64,000 bases of DNA from contig OW203765.1 in NCBI GenBank assembly GCA_934045905.1, positions 25,695,151-25,759,150 of the forward strand, written 5' to 3'. Source of the stretch: Leuctra nigra. Lineage: Eukaryota > Arthropoda > Insecta > Plecoptera > Leuctridae. The notes under the pieces were generated by a model. The model made no database searches, had not been told where the DNA came from, and worked only from the letters and a program-made list of their open reading frames with translations. This document shows, piece after piece, positions 1 to 10,570 of this stretch (positions are counted from its first letter, which is position 1; each line of letters starts with the position of its first letter). Position numbers and translations under genes: made by a program.

Positions 1-3000
1 CGTATCCTGCCGTGTACGCCCGGTGCGTCGGCAGGCGTCCCGACGCCAGCGGGAAGGCGCCGAAGTTCCGCATCCAAGACGCCCCTCCAGAGATGGAGGA
101 GGAGGTGGTCCAGCACATGGCCACCATCTTCGTCAAGGTCACCATACTACTCTTTAAGTAAATTTAAAAAAAAAATGCAAATCTCTCATTTTATTTGCTT
201 TAAAAATATCTAGTGGAGCGGTCGCTCCACCCAGCCAAGTCGTACTATACACTCACAGTCACTCAACATACCGTAAATGCCTAATAAACTGAGGAGAAGA
301 CCAAACACTTTTACTGTAAGCAACAACATGGCATTTTCGGCCTACTGGATCTTAAAATTGGAAAATCTCACATTGTTGTGAAATGTCTTAATTTCGAGCT
401 ATGGCCCACCCCACTACATATACCAAATTTGGGAACAATAGGTTATGCCATTTGCGCGCTAGAGGACCGAGAAAACAGTGAAATTACACCACTTTCTGAT
501 TCTGAAGATGATGATTCTGATGATATCAGGAAACCCTGTTGACAGCGCCACAGCCTAAACGGCTAAACCGATCGACCTGAAACTTTTACCACATATGCAC
601 TTTTGGCGTCTGATGATACCTTGCCTCTTGTGATTTTTTGTGCCGCCATTTTTAAACCGGAAGTGACGTCATAACTCAAAAACGTCTGGACCGATTAGAA
701 CGAAATTAGCGCCATTCGATTTAGATGGTCATCTATATGAAGTATCAATAAAAAAAATATTATTTTCTTATTTTCTAAACCGGAAGTGACGTCATAAATA
801 CGCAATATTTAACTTATTTCAACAAATTATACTTAAAATACGTACATAATTAACTTAAATTGTAACATAGACAATACAATTTATATATTCAAGGTAGCAG
901 TGTTCTCGGCCGCCATTCCTGAAACCGGAAGTGACGTCATATATCTAAAACGCCTGTAACGATTGCAACTGAACTAGCTCCTGCGTATTCATTCTGCTAT
1001 TTATTTGAAAAATCAATTGTGAAAAATGAATAAATAAATTAATGGTACCGGAAATGGCGGCAGGAACCACTAAATGAAACCGGAAGTGACGTCATATATT
1101 ACAAACGGCATGACCGATTTTACGGAAATATAGGGATTAGGAATTCAGATGGTCGTTCATGAAGGTATCAACTAGATAAAACTAGATTGTTTTCTTATTA
1201 CCTATACCGGAATTCGGCCGCTATTTCAAAACCGGAAGTGACGTCATGTATCGAAAACGGCTGGATCGATTATAACGAAACTTAAGCTATTCTTCTTGGA
1301 TAATCATTTTCATCTTATACCAAACGCAACTTTTCATAGTAACCAAATCGGTTGAGGCGTATTTTTTTAAAGAAATTAGTCCCTGCTCGGACATGTGCTA
1401 CAAGCTGTATGAATAAACTAACAAAAGAAGTGATATCCCAGAAAAAACACTCCGTGTAAAAATACCAGCCAAGTCTCTTTAACTATAAAAAAAAAATAGA
1501 AGAAATCTAAAAATTCAGCACTGAAAAGGAGTGATATCAAAAAAGGAGCCAAGTCAACGAATTTTCCAAATTTTAATCGTACCATTGAAATAAAAATATC
1601 AACCCCCGAGAAATACTTAAAAAAAGGACTTGGCGCATCGTTTTTTTAAAGACATTTTTCTATTCTTAAGCTTATGCCACTCACATACTACGTAGTTCAG
1701 AAATGCCTAGAAAAATTGGGACAAAACTTTCAAACTAAATATTGAACATTCTGTAAAATATTTTAAATTTAAATATAAGTACGCAAAGAAACATAGCATT
1801 GTCTTACAAGCAATAAATACAGAACAATTGTGTTTGTGATTGGTAGGTACCTATAGTTTTGTGGGTACATCAACATACCTACTACAGCATTATACTTTGA
1901 ACCTTCTCGCCGTGTAATTAATTGCTATTAATTAACATTTTATACCAAAAAAATTCATAAATTACATAACGTATTACTTTAGATAAAAATCTAGTCAGTA
2001 ATTATTTGAGCAGCATGGCTCAGTGCACTAGTCACTTATACAAATCTCATTGACGGCCTTCTTGTAATGAGCGCTTTCGCTATTTCCCTCAGTCACGATA
2101 TTGAGAAGTATGATTGATTAATATGACCCTAGAAATAGTGGCAATAACGAATAGACTAGGCCGCTTCCGTTTATTCGTTATTCGTTTATCCGTTTATTTC
2201 CTCTGAATATTGACAAAATACCAAAACTGCCAGTAGGTAAGAGTACTAGTTATATTAAAACGTAGTATGATTCGTCGATAATGAATGTGATATACTCAGG
2301 AAAATATACTTGTAGAGTTCTTCCTATACTTTTAGGATAGAAAAGTGTCTTAAAAACGATGCGCCAAGTCCTTTTTTTAAGTATTTCTCGGGGGTTGATA
2401 TTTTTATTTCAATGGTACGATTAAAATTTGGAAAATTCGTTGACTTGGCTCCTTTTTTGATATCACTCCTTTTCAGTGCTGAATTTTTAGATTTCTTCTA
2501 TTTTTTTTTTATAGTTAAAGAGACTTGGCTGGTATTTTTACACGGAGTGTTTTTTCTGGGATTCTTGTTACTATAGTCCAGAGTCTAAAGCCAAATATAG
2601 GCCTTAACCCAAAACAAATTGCAACACAAGCGTTTTTGATATCGTTGGATTCAGAAAAAAAAACTACATAACATAGTAAAAGTCCTCCGAAATCAAATTA
2701 ATGGGCGTGGGTCTAATTAATCGATTAGTGAAAAATCAATCAATCTAATTATCTGTAAATTATAATAGTAAACCACGTCGAGTTTGGTATCAAACGAAAG
2801 CTTGATGTGTCTTCTATTTATTAAAAATTATTTCAAAAACTAAAAAATAAATTGATACTAATTACGGCCAATAATGAGCTAAAACAACCAAAAATATGGA
2901 TGTAATTAAAAATTGGGGCTGAAGCCACCCCTAATGAGCTAGAAAACCGCGGTTGATGGCAAATCATTCATAAATGTGTACTTTATAACATATCAAAAGT

Positions 3001-6000
3001 CCTCCGAAATTATCCAACCGGAAGTGGCTTTAATTGACTAATCAATTTAAAAAATCGGAGTGATTTTTTTTCTTGACAAAGGTGGCTTGATGGGTATCAA
3101 TTAAAAGGTATTTTCAATTACATTGTACATACATACATGACTATAAATGTAACTTAGGTTTATACAAAGGTCATGCGAGGTCACTAAGGTCAACTCAACA
3201 TTTTGACCACAAAAAAGTGATATTCTTTTGCTTCTAATTATTAAAATACACATATATTAACGATGCATGGTAACTGCACCAATTAGCTACTAGGATATTA
3301 TTATCTTCAGGTGCTTTTATAGCTACTTGTCGCACTCTAACCTACGGAAAGACTAAAACCACGATGCATCAGATTTTTCTCAGTGAGTAGGTAGAGCTAT
3401 TTTTAGCTCTGTCTCCATACATTTTAAATGCTTGCTCATAAAATCTACCACGTGTCAAAGATTGTGTAACATTGGTCAGTGCTGCCATGTGCTCGTTTGC
3501 GTACCATGTCACTCCTGTGTGTATTTTGCAAGTTAAACCTACTTCCTCTTGCCAATGGTGAAAAAACAGTGTTTTTACGTGAAAAAGGTGCAAACAGTAA
3601 ATTAGTAAATCTAGAAGTAAGTAATGAGTAATGACATTGAAGTCGGTGTTGGACAAGGAGTTCACGTGTCTTGTCGTAAACATTTTGTTGATCCAAGGCG
3701 GCATGTATGTAAAAAGTTTAAATCTGACACTGCACCTCATAGTGTCCTACCTACTTTACGTTCGAAAAGTGACTATTTTGATTACAATGATAATTGTTTT
3801 TTTATGCAGCCGGTCGAAGGATCTCATAGGTGTCATCAACACAAGTATTCCTGTTGTCACTGTGAGGTGTGATAGTATTAAAGACACACATGAGATTTGT
3901 GCGACCCGACATGACGAGTGGGCGGACTAAGTCCTTGCTGATGCTGTGTATCACCCAGCCTGCAGCACCAACTTCAGGACTGGGAAGAATATTCCATACT
4001 TCTTCTCAGCTTTCGATCAATCAGGCGCCATCAGGTGAGTGCTCCCGAGGAAGACCGGCTAATTCTGCCCGACATGACGCGTTTGTCAAAACGATGTTCC
4101 ATCTTCAAGAATACGAGGAAGAACAGCTCACGTCCAGGAGTTCATCACCAAATTGAAGGACCTATTGCCGGACGGAGATGCATATAGTTTCCCGTTTATG
4201 AATGAAACAGAAAATACTGGAATATTATGGACCTCAGGTATTTATCACACATCGCAGGGAAGGCAAACATTGTCACTCTGGTCAGCAATGCGGCTTCTAT
4301 TTTAGATCAGTTTTATACTATCTACCACCAGACTTGACGATACTAATGCAGAAAAGTACCGCATCATTAAAGCTGCAGCTGAATTAATAAAAACTGGTGT
4401 CAAGTCGATGCAATGCCAAGAAAAAGACTCTTACGTTCCCATTGAAGACCTTCAGTCATTAGAAAAGTATATAGAATACGTCCCAGACTCCTTATTATTA
4501 CGCGATTTTCTGAGTAACATTGTTTCTGGACACCATAACGATTTTAAGTTGACTTCCTTGGGACATCGTTCAAGCATTGACGTTCAAGAAGCACGGCCAA
4601 GGAACCTCAAGGATGCAAGGATGCTGGAACCTCTTCAAGTTGGTCTTGGTGTACAAATGCAGAACTACATTTCTGACTTGTTTGGCTCAAGATTCCTGAC
4701 GAAACTCCGAAAAGACTTGGATTTTGTTGTGTGTACAAGCATAGACTAAATAAGTTATTTAGTCTAAGGTACAAGGAAGTCCTAAGCTATCAACGCAGCG
4801 CAGAAGTGGCGCAAAGTGACGATCTCGGAATTCTACCAGGAAATGTTTAGCATTAGGCATAAACAATGGATGCTATAAAGCACCACCATACACGAACAAG
4901 TGTTGGTAAATTCAGTGTAATTGACTATTCATTTTTATAAATCGATGTAATATCGGTTGATAAATCGACTTTTCGTACATTAGGGTTGAAAATTAAAGTT
5001 GACCTTCGTGACCTCACATGACCTTTGTATAAACCTAAGCTACATTTATAGTAATGTATTTACAATGTAATTGAAAAGACCTTTTAAAGTACCACTCTCA
5101 TCTTGAAACAAGTTATTTTTAAACGAAGGTAACCCCCAAACTAAGTCTAGATGGCCCCATTGTTCCGCGATTTCCGCTCCCCCTTGGACACAGGAAGGGT
5201 TCGGGTTCTTGCCGGCCGAGCCAACTCTGACGTCACTGCTGGCTACCTGTCGCTGCCTTGCCCACATGTTTCATTTTCATTCGATGAAAGACGCACTTCC
5301 TTCAGTCCACTCTTTGGTGTCTTGGTGGATGTATGTTCATCGTACAGAACACGATCATTTAGCCACAATCTTATTTTCATTACTTATTAATCATATTGTA
5401 AAGCTAATAGAGTGAAGTGTATTGAAGCCTGATAAAAGCAGTTTTGGTTGACGTTGTTGATCAGGTGCGGGAAAGAATAGAACTTGTCGTATATATTTGT
5501 AAAAACAAGTGCTTTTATTTTCATTATGTATTTACAGTGCCCTTTGTGATCGTGACAATTTTATATTTACACCGATTTCGTATAAAATCCAAAATTTCAT
5601 CAATTGACAAACATCGAAATAATACAAGTATAGGTACCTATTAAACTTTGCTAAAACTTTGCTAGTCGAAGTATTCAGCTACAATTTCGTCTGCATGGAA
5701 TCCGTATTACAAACGTCATTCGGTGTCAGTTTTCATTGCGTAATTAATCCGCACTTGCACAAAGATATGTTTCCCGTTTGCCCTTTCTTCATATTCAATT
5801 GCATTGTGTAAGAATTTTCCTCGAATTCTTCCCCGTTAAATGTTGGCCCAATATATTTCAAAACGATGAAGTTCCAGACAATATATCGAATTAATTATTG
5901 AAACAATAATCTATGTGTTGTTGTTATAGTCACACTATAAATAAAGACAACTGTCAAATCCAATAAGTAAGGTAGGCCGAGCGCTAGAGCGCGCTGAAGC

Positions 6001-8592
6001 AGGGTGAGCCGCCAATGACGTCAGGTATAGTCAGGGGAAAAAACATGACCTCGTTACAAAATAATTTTTTTCTCGGAAACTCTACATCCGACAAGTTTGA
6101 TTTTTTCAGAATGTTTTCCTATTAACGTGTTAGACAAGTCCTTCAAAGTAAAATCAAGATAAGAGAGTCCCTTTAAATGATACCCATCAAGCCACCTTTG
6201 TCAAGAAAAAAAATCACGCCGATTTTTTAAATTGATTAGTCAATTAAAGCCACTTCCGGTTGGATAATTTCTAAGGACTTTTAATATGTTATAAAGTACA
6301 CATTTATGAATGATTTGCCATCAACCGCGGTTTTCTAGCTCATTAGGGGTGGCTACAGTCCCAATTTTTAATTACATCCATATTTTTGGTTGTTTTAGCT
6401 CATTAATGGCCGTAATTAGTATTGATTTTTTTTTTAATTTTTTAAATAATTTTTTATAAATAGTTGACACATCAAGCTTTCGTTTGATACCAAACTCGAC
6501 GTGGTTTACTATTATAGTTTACCGATAATGAGGTTGATTGATTTTTCACTTATCGATTAATTAGACCCACGCCCATTAATTTGATTTCGGAGGACTTTTA
6601 CTATGTTATGTAGCTTTTTTTTCTGAATCCAACGATATCAAAAACGCTTGTGTTGCAATTAGTTTTGGGTCAAACCATTTAGACTCTGGACTACTATGGA
6701 GGTGAGGGTAATCACCCTAACGGTAGATCGAAAGCTTTGTATTTCACAAGAATAACAAACATTTTACATTTAATGATTTCAATAGATTGACTCCATAAAT
6801 TTGTCAGGTTTAGTAACAGCTTATGGTAACAGGCATGTCAGTACGAAAGCTATTTTAGTTTTACGTAAGACTGAGAATGAAATTTAGAAGACGGATGAAA
6901 TCCCTGAAAGATTTGTATGTAGTTTTTAGTTAGAATATGGGCTATTCTACATTACAGTTAAATTACAGCTGCCATCGTCTCCAATAATATCCACAAATAC
7001 ATCACTTTTGTTACCTTAAAATTTAACTCAGTTTAGTATTTAATTGACTTAATCTCCTTTGGTAATCTTGTACTCTCTAATATACGTATAAAACATAATT
7101 AGCAGATTTGTTAAAATTACAGTACGCTTTAAAGGCTTAAGGTGGATTTCCATGCTCCGTCAATGTCCGGCACCGTCCGTCACCGTCCGACGAAAACGAC
7201 CACGTGACCCGTCTCGACCAATCAGAGCCAACCCCCAAAAAATCGGACAGCGCCGGATTGGTCGAGATGGGTCACGTGGTCGTTTTCGTCGGACGGTGAC
7301 GGACGGTGACGGAGCATGGAAATCCACCTTTAGTCTTAAATAAGGTCTCAGTGTAAAGCTGGCTGTCATCATTATTGGCGTAACATATTTCTCTATAGTT
7401 AACAGTGCTGCCATCTCTCAACAGGCAGCACCAACATGTTCCAACCGCAACCTCGCCGACGATCCTGTGTCGATGAAAGAGATAACTGCATTATGGACCG
7501 AAGTGTTCCGGCAACGTATGACGCTAGTGGCGCTCCAGGAGGAAGAAGATGGCACTACGCGACTTGCTGGTGTCAACATGACGATGGTGTCAGAGGCCAA
7601 GGATAAGGACAAGGAATATCACGTAAATATAGTTAATTTAATTGTCTAATTTATTAATTCACGATTGTATGTTGTCTTTTCATTTTCGTTCCATTCCGGC
7701 CTGGCCAATTCTTACCAGTGCTGGACTCCCCCGGGCCGGGCTCCTTAGATCGACCCCTTCCAAAGACCTCCATTTATGATCAACAAAATTTAAAAAAAAT
7801 ATAATGAGCACATGATGCAATTTTCTTGACGATTGTCTATTTTTTTTTTACTTGATCGGTGGTTATAATTTTTCCAAATTCTTCTTTTTACTAACTTATA
7901 AGATTGTGTAGGTAACTGAAATGAAAAATAATTCTAGAATTCACAATCCTACAGTTCCAGGGCGTCGCCATGAAGTCCATCCAACACAACTTCCTGTACT
8001 TCAGTAACGTCGTCGACGTATTCAAGCGATACGGCGTCACCGAGTACCTCGGGGCGATGGGGCTGAGCGTCGCCCCCGAGTTCCAAGGTCAGGGACTCGG
8101 ACTGGAGCTGTTGAAGGCGAGGATCCCGTTGTGCCGCGCCACGGGGTTGACGTTGACGGCCACCGTCTTCAATGCCACGAACTCCCAGGAGCTGGCCAGG
8201 AGAGCGGGGTTCGAGGTAAGGAGGACGTTAAGAGGGTGGTGGGATGGGGCAGGGGAGGGCGTCGTGCCGAGCCACGGGGGTGACCTTGAGAGCGGGGTTC
8301 GTGGTGAGAGGAGGACGTTGAGAGGGTAGTGGGACAGGGGAGGGCGTTGTGCCGCGTCACGGGGTTGACGTTGATGGCCTCCGTCGTCTAGTAAGAGAGT
8401 GGGGGTTTGAAGTAGGGAGGACGTTGAGAGGGTGGTGTGAGCAGGTGTTTGTGTTGCTGAACTTGCACTGTCTTGTTGTTCCAGATGCTCGCAGAAATTG
8501 AGTTCAAAGACATCAAAGTCGACGGCAAGGAACTGTTTCCTGGAATGAAGACGAAGTACTGCACGAGCATGGCGTTGAAGATAGATCCGTGA
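1..8592 (+). CDS. GNAT-family N-acetyltransferase, tandem copy 1 (5' partial)
   Basis: Four exons were inferred by alignment with the downstream copy and by GT/AG borders: <1-137, 7425-7622, 7955-8215 and 8485-8592 (stop TGA 8590-8592). The first 11 or so codons lie before the window. The exon 3 product carries the acetyl-CoA binding motif A of the GNAT fold (VAPEFQGQGLG, containing Q-x-x-G-x-G). Exon 4 ends FPGMKTKYCTSMALKIDP. Known of the family: transfer of an acetyl group from acetyl-CoA to an amine; insects have many arylalkylamine NAT-like paralogues. The substrate is not readable here. Exons are GC-rich in AT-rich surroundings. Intron 1 is 7287 bp, against 738 bp in copy 2, because it holds FB-A1, the 4.1-kb TIR element and a PIF-type MITE. 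No frameshift or stop was seen in the visible exons, so it may be functional. Confidence 0.85.
209..2560 (-). mobile_element. FB-A1: foldback/terminal-hairpin element with an enlarged loop
   Basis: Read on the - strand it starts with a long inverted repeat (arms 2356-2560 and 1437-1641, about 205 bp each) and ends at the hairpin GTGGAGCGGTCGCTCCAC next to CTAG (209-230). The loop is 714 bp, against about 80 bp in other copies. The arms also carry an extra segment, not seen in other copies, present in both arms. Five copies of CCGGAAGTGACGTCA lie between about 655 and 1250. No coding capacity was recognised, so it is non-autonomous. It lies in intron 1 of GNAT copy 1. Confidence 0.85.
3624..4749 (+). 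pseudogene. Decayed transposon-associated ORF, multi-copy animal family of unknown function
   Basis: Three segments in shifting frames look like one ancestral protein. 3624-3872 reads VHVSCRKHFVDPRR followed by FDYNDNCFF. About 3880-4035 reads RHDEWAD, a stop, then VLADAVYHPACSTNFRTGK. 4335-4749 reads NAEKYRIIKAAAELIKTG and LQVGLGVQMQNYISDLFGSRF. The order and spacing (C/H-rich N-terminus, then YHxxCxxNFR, then AAAxLIK, then GLGVxM near FGSR) resemble the N-terminal third of long uncharacterised proteins that occur in many dispersed copies in cnidarian, mollusc and insect genomes. That match is from memory. Frameshifts, stops and the missing C-terminal part make it a pseudogene. Confidence 0.5.
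5084..6176. mobile_element. piggyBac-like non-autonomous insertion (TTAA target)
   Basis: It splits the right TIR of the 4.1-kb element exactly. TTAA is present at both junctions (5084-5087 and 6173-6176). The two ends, read inward, are TTAAAGTACCACTCTCATCTTGA-like and TTAAAGGGACTCTCTTATCTTGA-like, an imperfect TIR of about 20 bp. No transposase was recognised in the 1.09 kb. TTAA duplication is the hallmark of piggyBac; the Kolobok superfamily also uses TTAA, so the superfamily is inferred. Confidence 0.65.
7140..7329. mobile_element. Palindromic MITE, PIF/Harbinger-type (TTA target)
   Basis: The element is 190 bp with arms of about 80 bp starting AGGTGGATTTCCATGCTCCG, flanked by TTA (7137-7139 and 7330-7332). 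GC-rich, with internal tandem ACCGTCCGTC/ACCGTCCGAC units in the arms. In GNAT copy 1 intron 1, about 95 bp before exon 2. The 3-bp TWA duplication points to PIF/Harbinger. Confidence 0.75.
8216..8484 (+). repeat. Intron 3 minisatellite of GNAT copy 1
   Basis: The intron repeats degenerate pieces of the end of exon 3 and its donor: the GAGAGCGGGGTTC-type coding end, then AGGAGGACGTTGAGAGGGTGGTGGGA, recur about three times, with GTGCCGCGTCACGGGGTTGACG copied from inside the exon. Homologous to the array in copy 2, so at least part of it predates the gene duplication or was shared by conversion. Confidence 0.75.
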
Positions 8593-9375
8593 TGATGTCA
8601 TCTAGATGTGAAAATACTAGTAGTAATTTATCACATCTAAATGTGACTGTACACACACGATTAGAATATAATATTCATAGAAGTAAGCAGGCGCGTAGGA
8701 AGTATTCAAGCAGTAATAACCCCTCTCTTTTATACAATTTAGTAGCGTCCCAGAATCACTAAAAGTGTTTAAATTCTTAGAATGACCAGGCGAAGGTAGA
8801 TATTACGGCTTCTGTCGCAACATTATCACAACTCACAAGAAGGGCAAGTCTCTTTTCACATGACTACTTTAGCCTGGGATTGTCCACCCGAAAGTGTTCT
8901 TCAAATTGAACGAAGGACTTACAATTGAAATTAGGGATTCGGACCAAATAATTTTAATCCTTTTATAAAGAAGTGACTGCTTTGAAAAATTGTATTATGC
9001 AATGGAGGATTTGATAACCTACAGGGTGCTACACTTTATTTGTACAGTGCCGGAATTTAGTGTATGTCAACCTCTTTCCTCCCTTTCCATCATTTACGTT
9101 AGTTTACTCTCCTCCCCCTCGACCCTTATCACAGGAAAAGTTGTTTAAGTGTATTGGGGGGGGGGGGGGGGGGAGGGGTGAAGAGGAGAATAACAGCTAC
9201 TTATTTCCACGATTGTACATGTAATAGAGTCTATGGCACACGTACCAAGTGTTTTGTAATTTTATTACACTTTTAACTCTTTTAACTCTATAAGCTCATT
9301 TTATCCAATTTATGGTTCAATAAAGACAACATTTCGATATCGTTTTTAAGTTTAAATAATGTAATACAGGCATGA
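8593..9375. other. 3' flank of GNAT copy 1
   Basis: No gene seen. It holds a G homopolymer (about 9157-9174, then AGGGG) and the candidate poly(A) signal. Confidence 0.6.
9319..9324 (+). promoter_or_regulatory. Candidate polyadenylation signal of GNAT copy 1
   Basis: AATAAA about 730 bases after the stop codon of copy 1, in an AT-rich stretch free of transposon ends. Assigned by position only. Confidence 0.35.
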
Positions 9376-9460
9376 TCTAGTGGAGCGGTCGCTCCACGCC
9401 AGCCAAGTCGTACGGCGCTCGCACACTCTCATTTAAGGAGCAAACCCACTTTTACTGTAA
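9376..9460 (-). mobile_element. FB-A2: solitary FB-A hairpin terminus (truncated)
   Basis: TCTAGTGGAGCGGTCGCTCC, then CAGCCAAGTCGTAC and a diverged ACTTTTACTGTAA. Only the hairpin end is recognisable; the repeat body and long inverted repeat are absent. The inner limit is approximate. Confidence 0.6.
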
Positions 9461-10570
9461 TTACAAATTACTCTAAAGAAATAAAGGAAAAATGAAGATA
9501 TACCGCTTCGGGAATGAAAGAAAATAAATTTATTGGCCACACAATCCTACCTAATTTATATATATTTTTTTTTATTTAAAGCTGAGTCGAGATTCTACTG
9601 ATTTTTTTCTTATAAATAGGTAATGCGTTCAACAGAAAAAAATAACACATACACTAGTATGTTTTGGGATACGTAAATTGAAAGATTGGAAGAATTGGAA
9701 GAATTGGAAGGATTGGAAAGATATCAGAGGAGACGAATTACGCCTTGAAATGCAACACTTCTTACTCACAAGTAGAATAGGTGGCCTAATGTTCAAGGGG
9801 CAAACTAGTAATAACACACAGTAACTACCTACGGTTTATTTATATTGTGTATCATGACTTTTATGTTCATGCATAAATCTCTGGTGATTATTGATTAATC
9901 AAAAGAAATTAAAAAAAAATATAGAAAATAATAGGATGTATTGACGAAGCATAAACAGCAGGCAAGTCTAAAATCTCCTTTGGTAATTATAAAAATAAAT
10001 ATCTAATATCTCGGGTAATAAACTGTATACAAAATATTAGGTACAAGAGTTCTCTGTGCAAAATGCATTAAAAACAATGTGCATTTTTATATATACTAAA
10101 AAAACAACTTATGAATAGAAATATATCACACCACTAGTATAACGTTTAAATAATCATTAATGTGTTACCAATTATAATTTTATCTTGCCTTCTGATGCTC
10201 TGGCTTCATCTGCTTTTCTATGGGCTCTTATTGGCTAAATTAATTCGCAAGGTCGTTGATAACAACTCTTTAAGGTTCAATTCGAGAGGTCAATCATCGG
10301 AACACCCGACGGATCTCGCTGCCAGCATGTACGATTAACCGTCCCGATGCGATGAGCCTATGCTCGCATGACTATTAATTAGGTCTTGGTGTGTCGCAAT
10401 CGTTGCTTCTATTGATAGCAAGCTCCACTGGACCAGTTTCTTGAACTCCAACTGACAGTCTTCGCACGTGCGCCATTTGAGAGAGAAGTAGAGAAAAATT
10501 AGAGGATATTCTTAAAGGTATGTATACAAATAGTTTGAAATAATATGTCGAAAGGTGGAGTAATTTCAAT
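9461..10570. other. AT-rich intergenic DNA
   Basis: No gene seen. The only structure is a short run of about five GGAAGAATT-type units at 9688-9718. Confidence 0.5.

Larger units (their letters stand above)
2575..6695. mobile_element. 4.1-kb DNA transposon with about 600-bp TIRs, itself interrupted
   Basis: The left arm (2575 to about 3193) reappears inverted as 4998-5083 plus 6177-6695. Both ends start AGTCCAGAGTCTAAA and are flanked by ACTAT, a likely 5-bp target duplication. The right arm is split by a TTAA-bounded insertion (5084-6176). The interior holds a decayed ORF on the + strand. The superfamily is not certain: neither the TIR start nor the ORF is one I can place confidently. Confidence 0.8.

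Noticed and set aside
3369..3740. 123-codon - strand frame in the 4.1-kb TIR element
   Set aside because: Antisense to the recognisable decayed ORF; no domain of its own.
8089..8601. 170-codon - strand frame over GNAT copy 1
   Set aside because: GC-rich antisense shadow of exons 3-4 and the intron 3 minisatellite.
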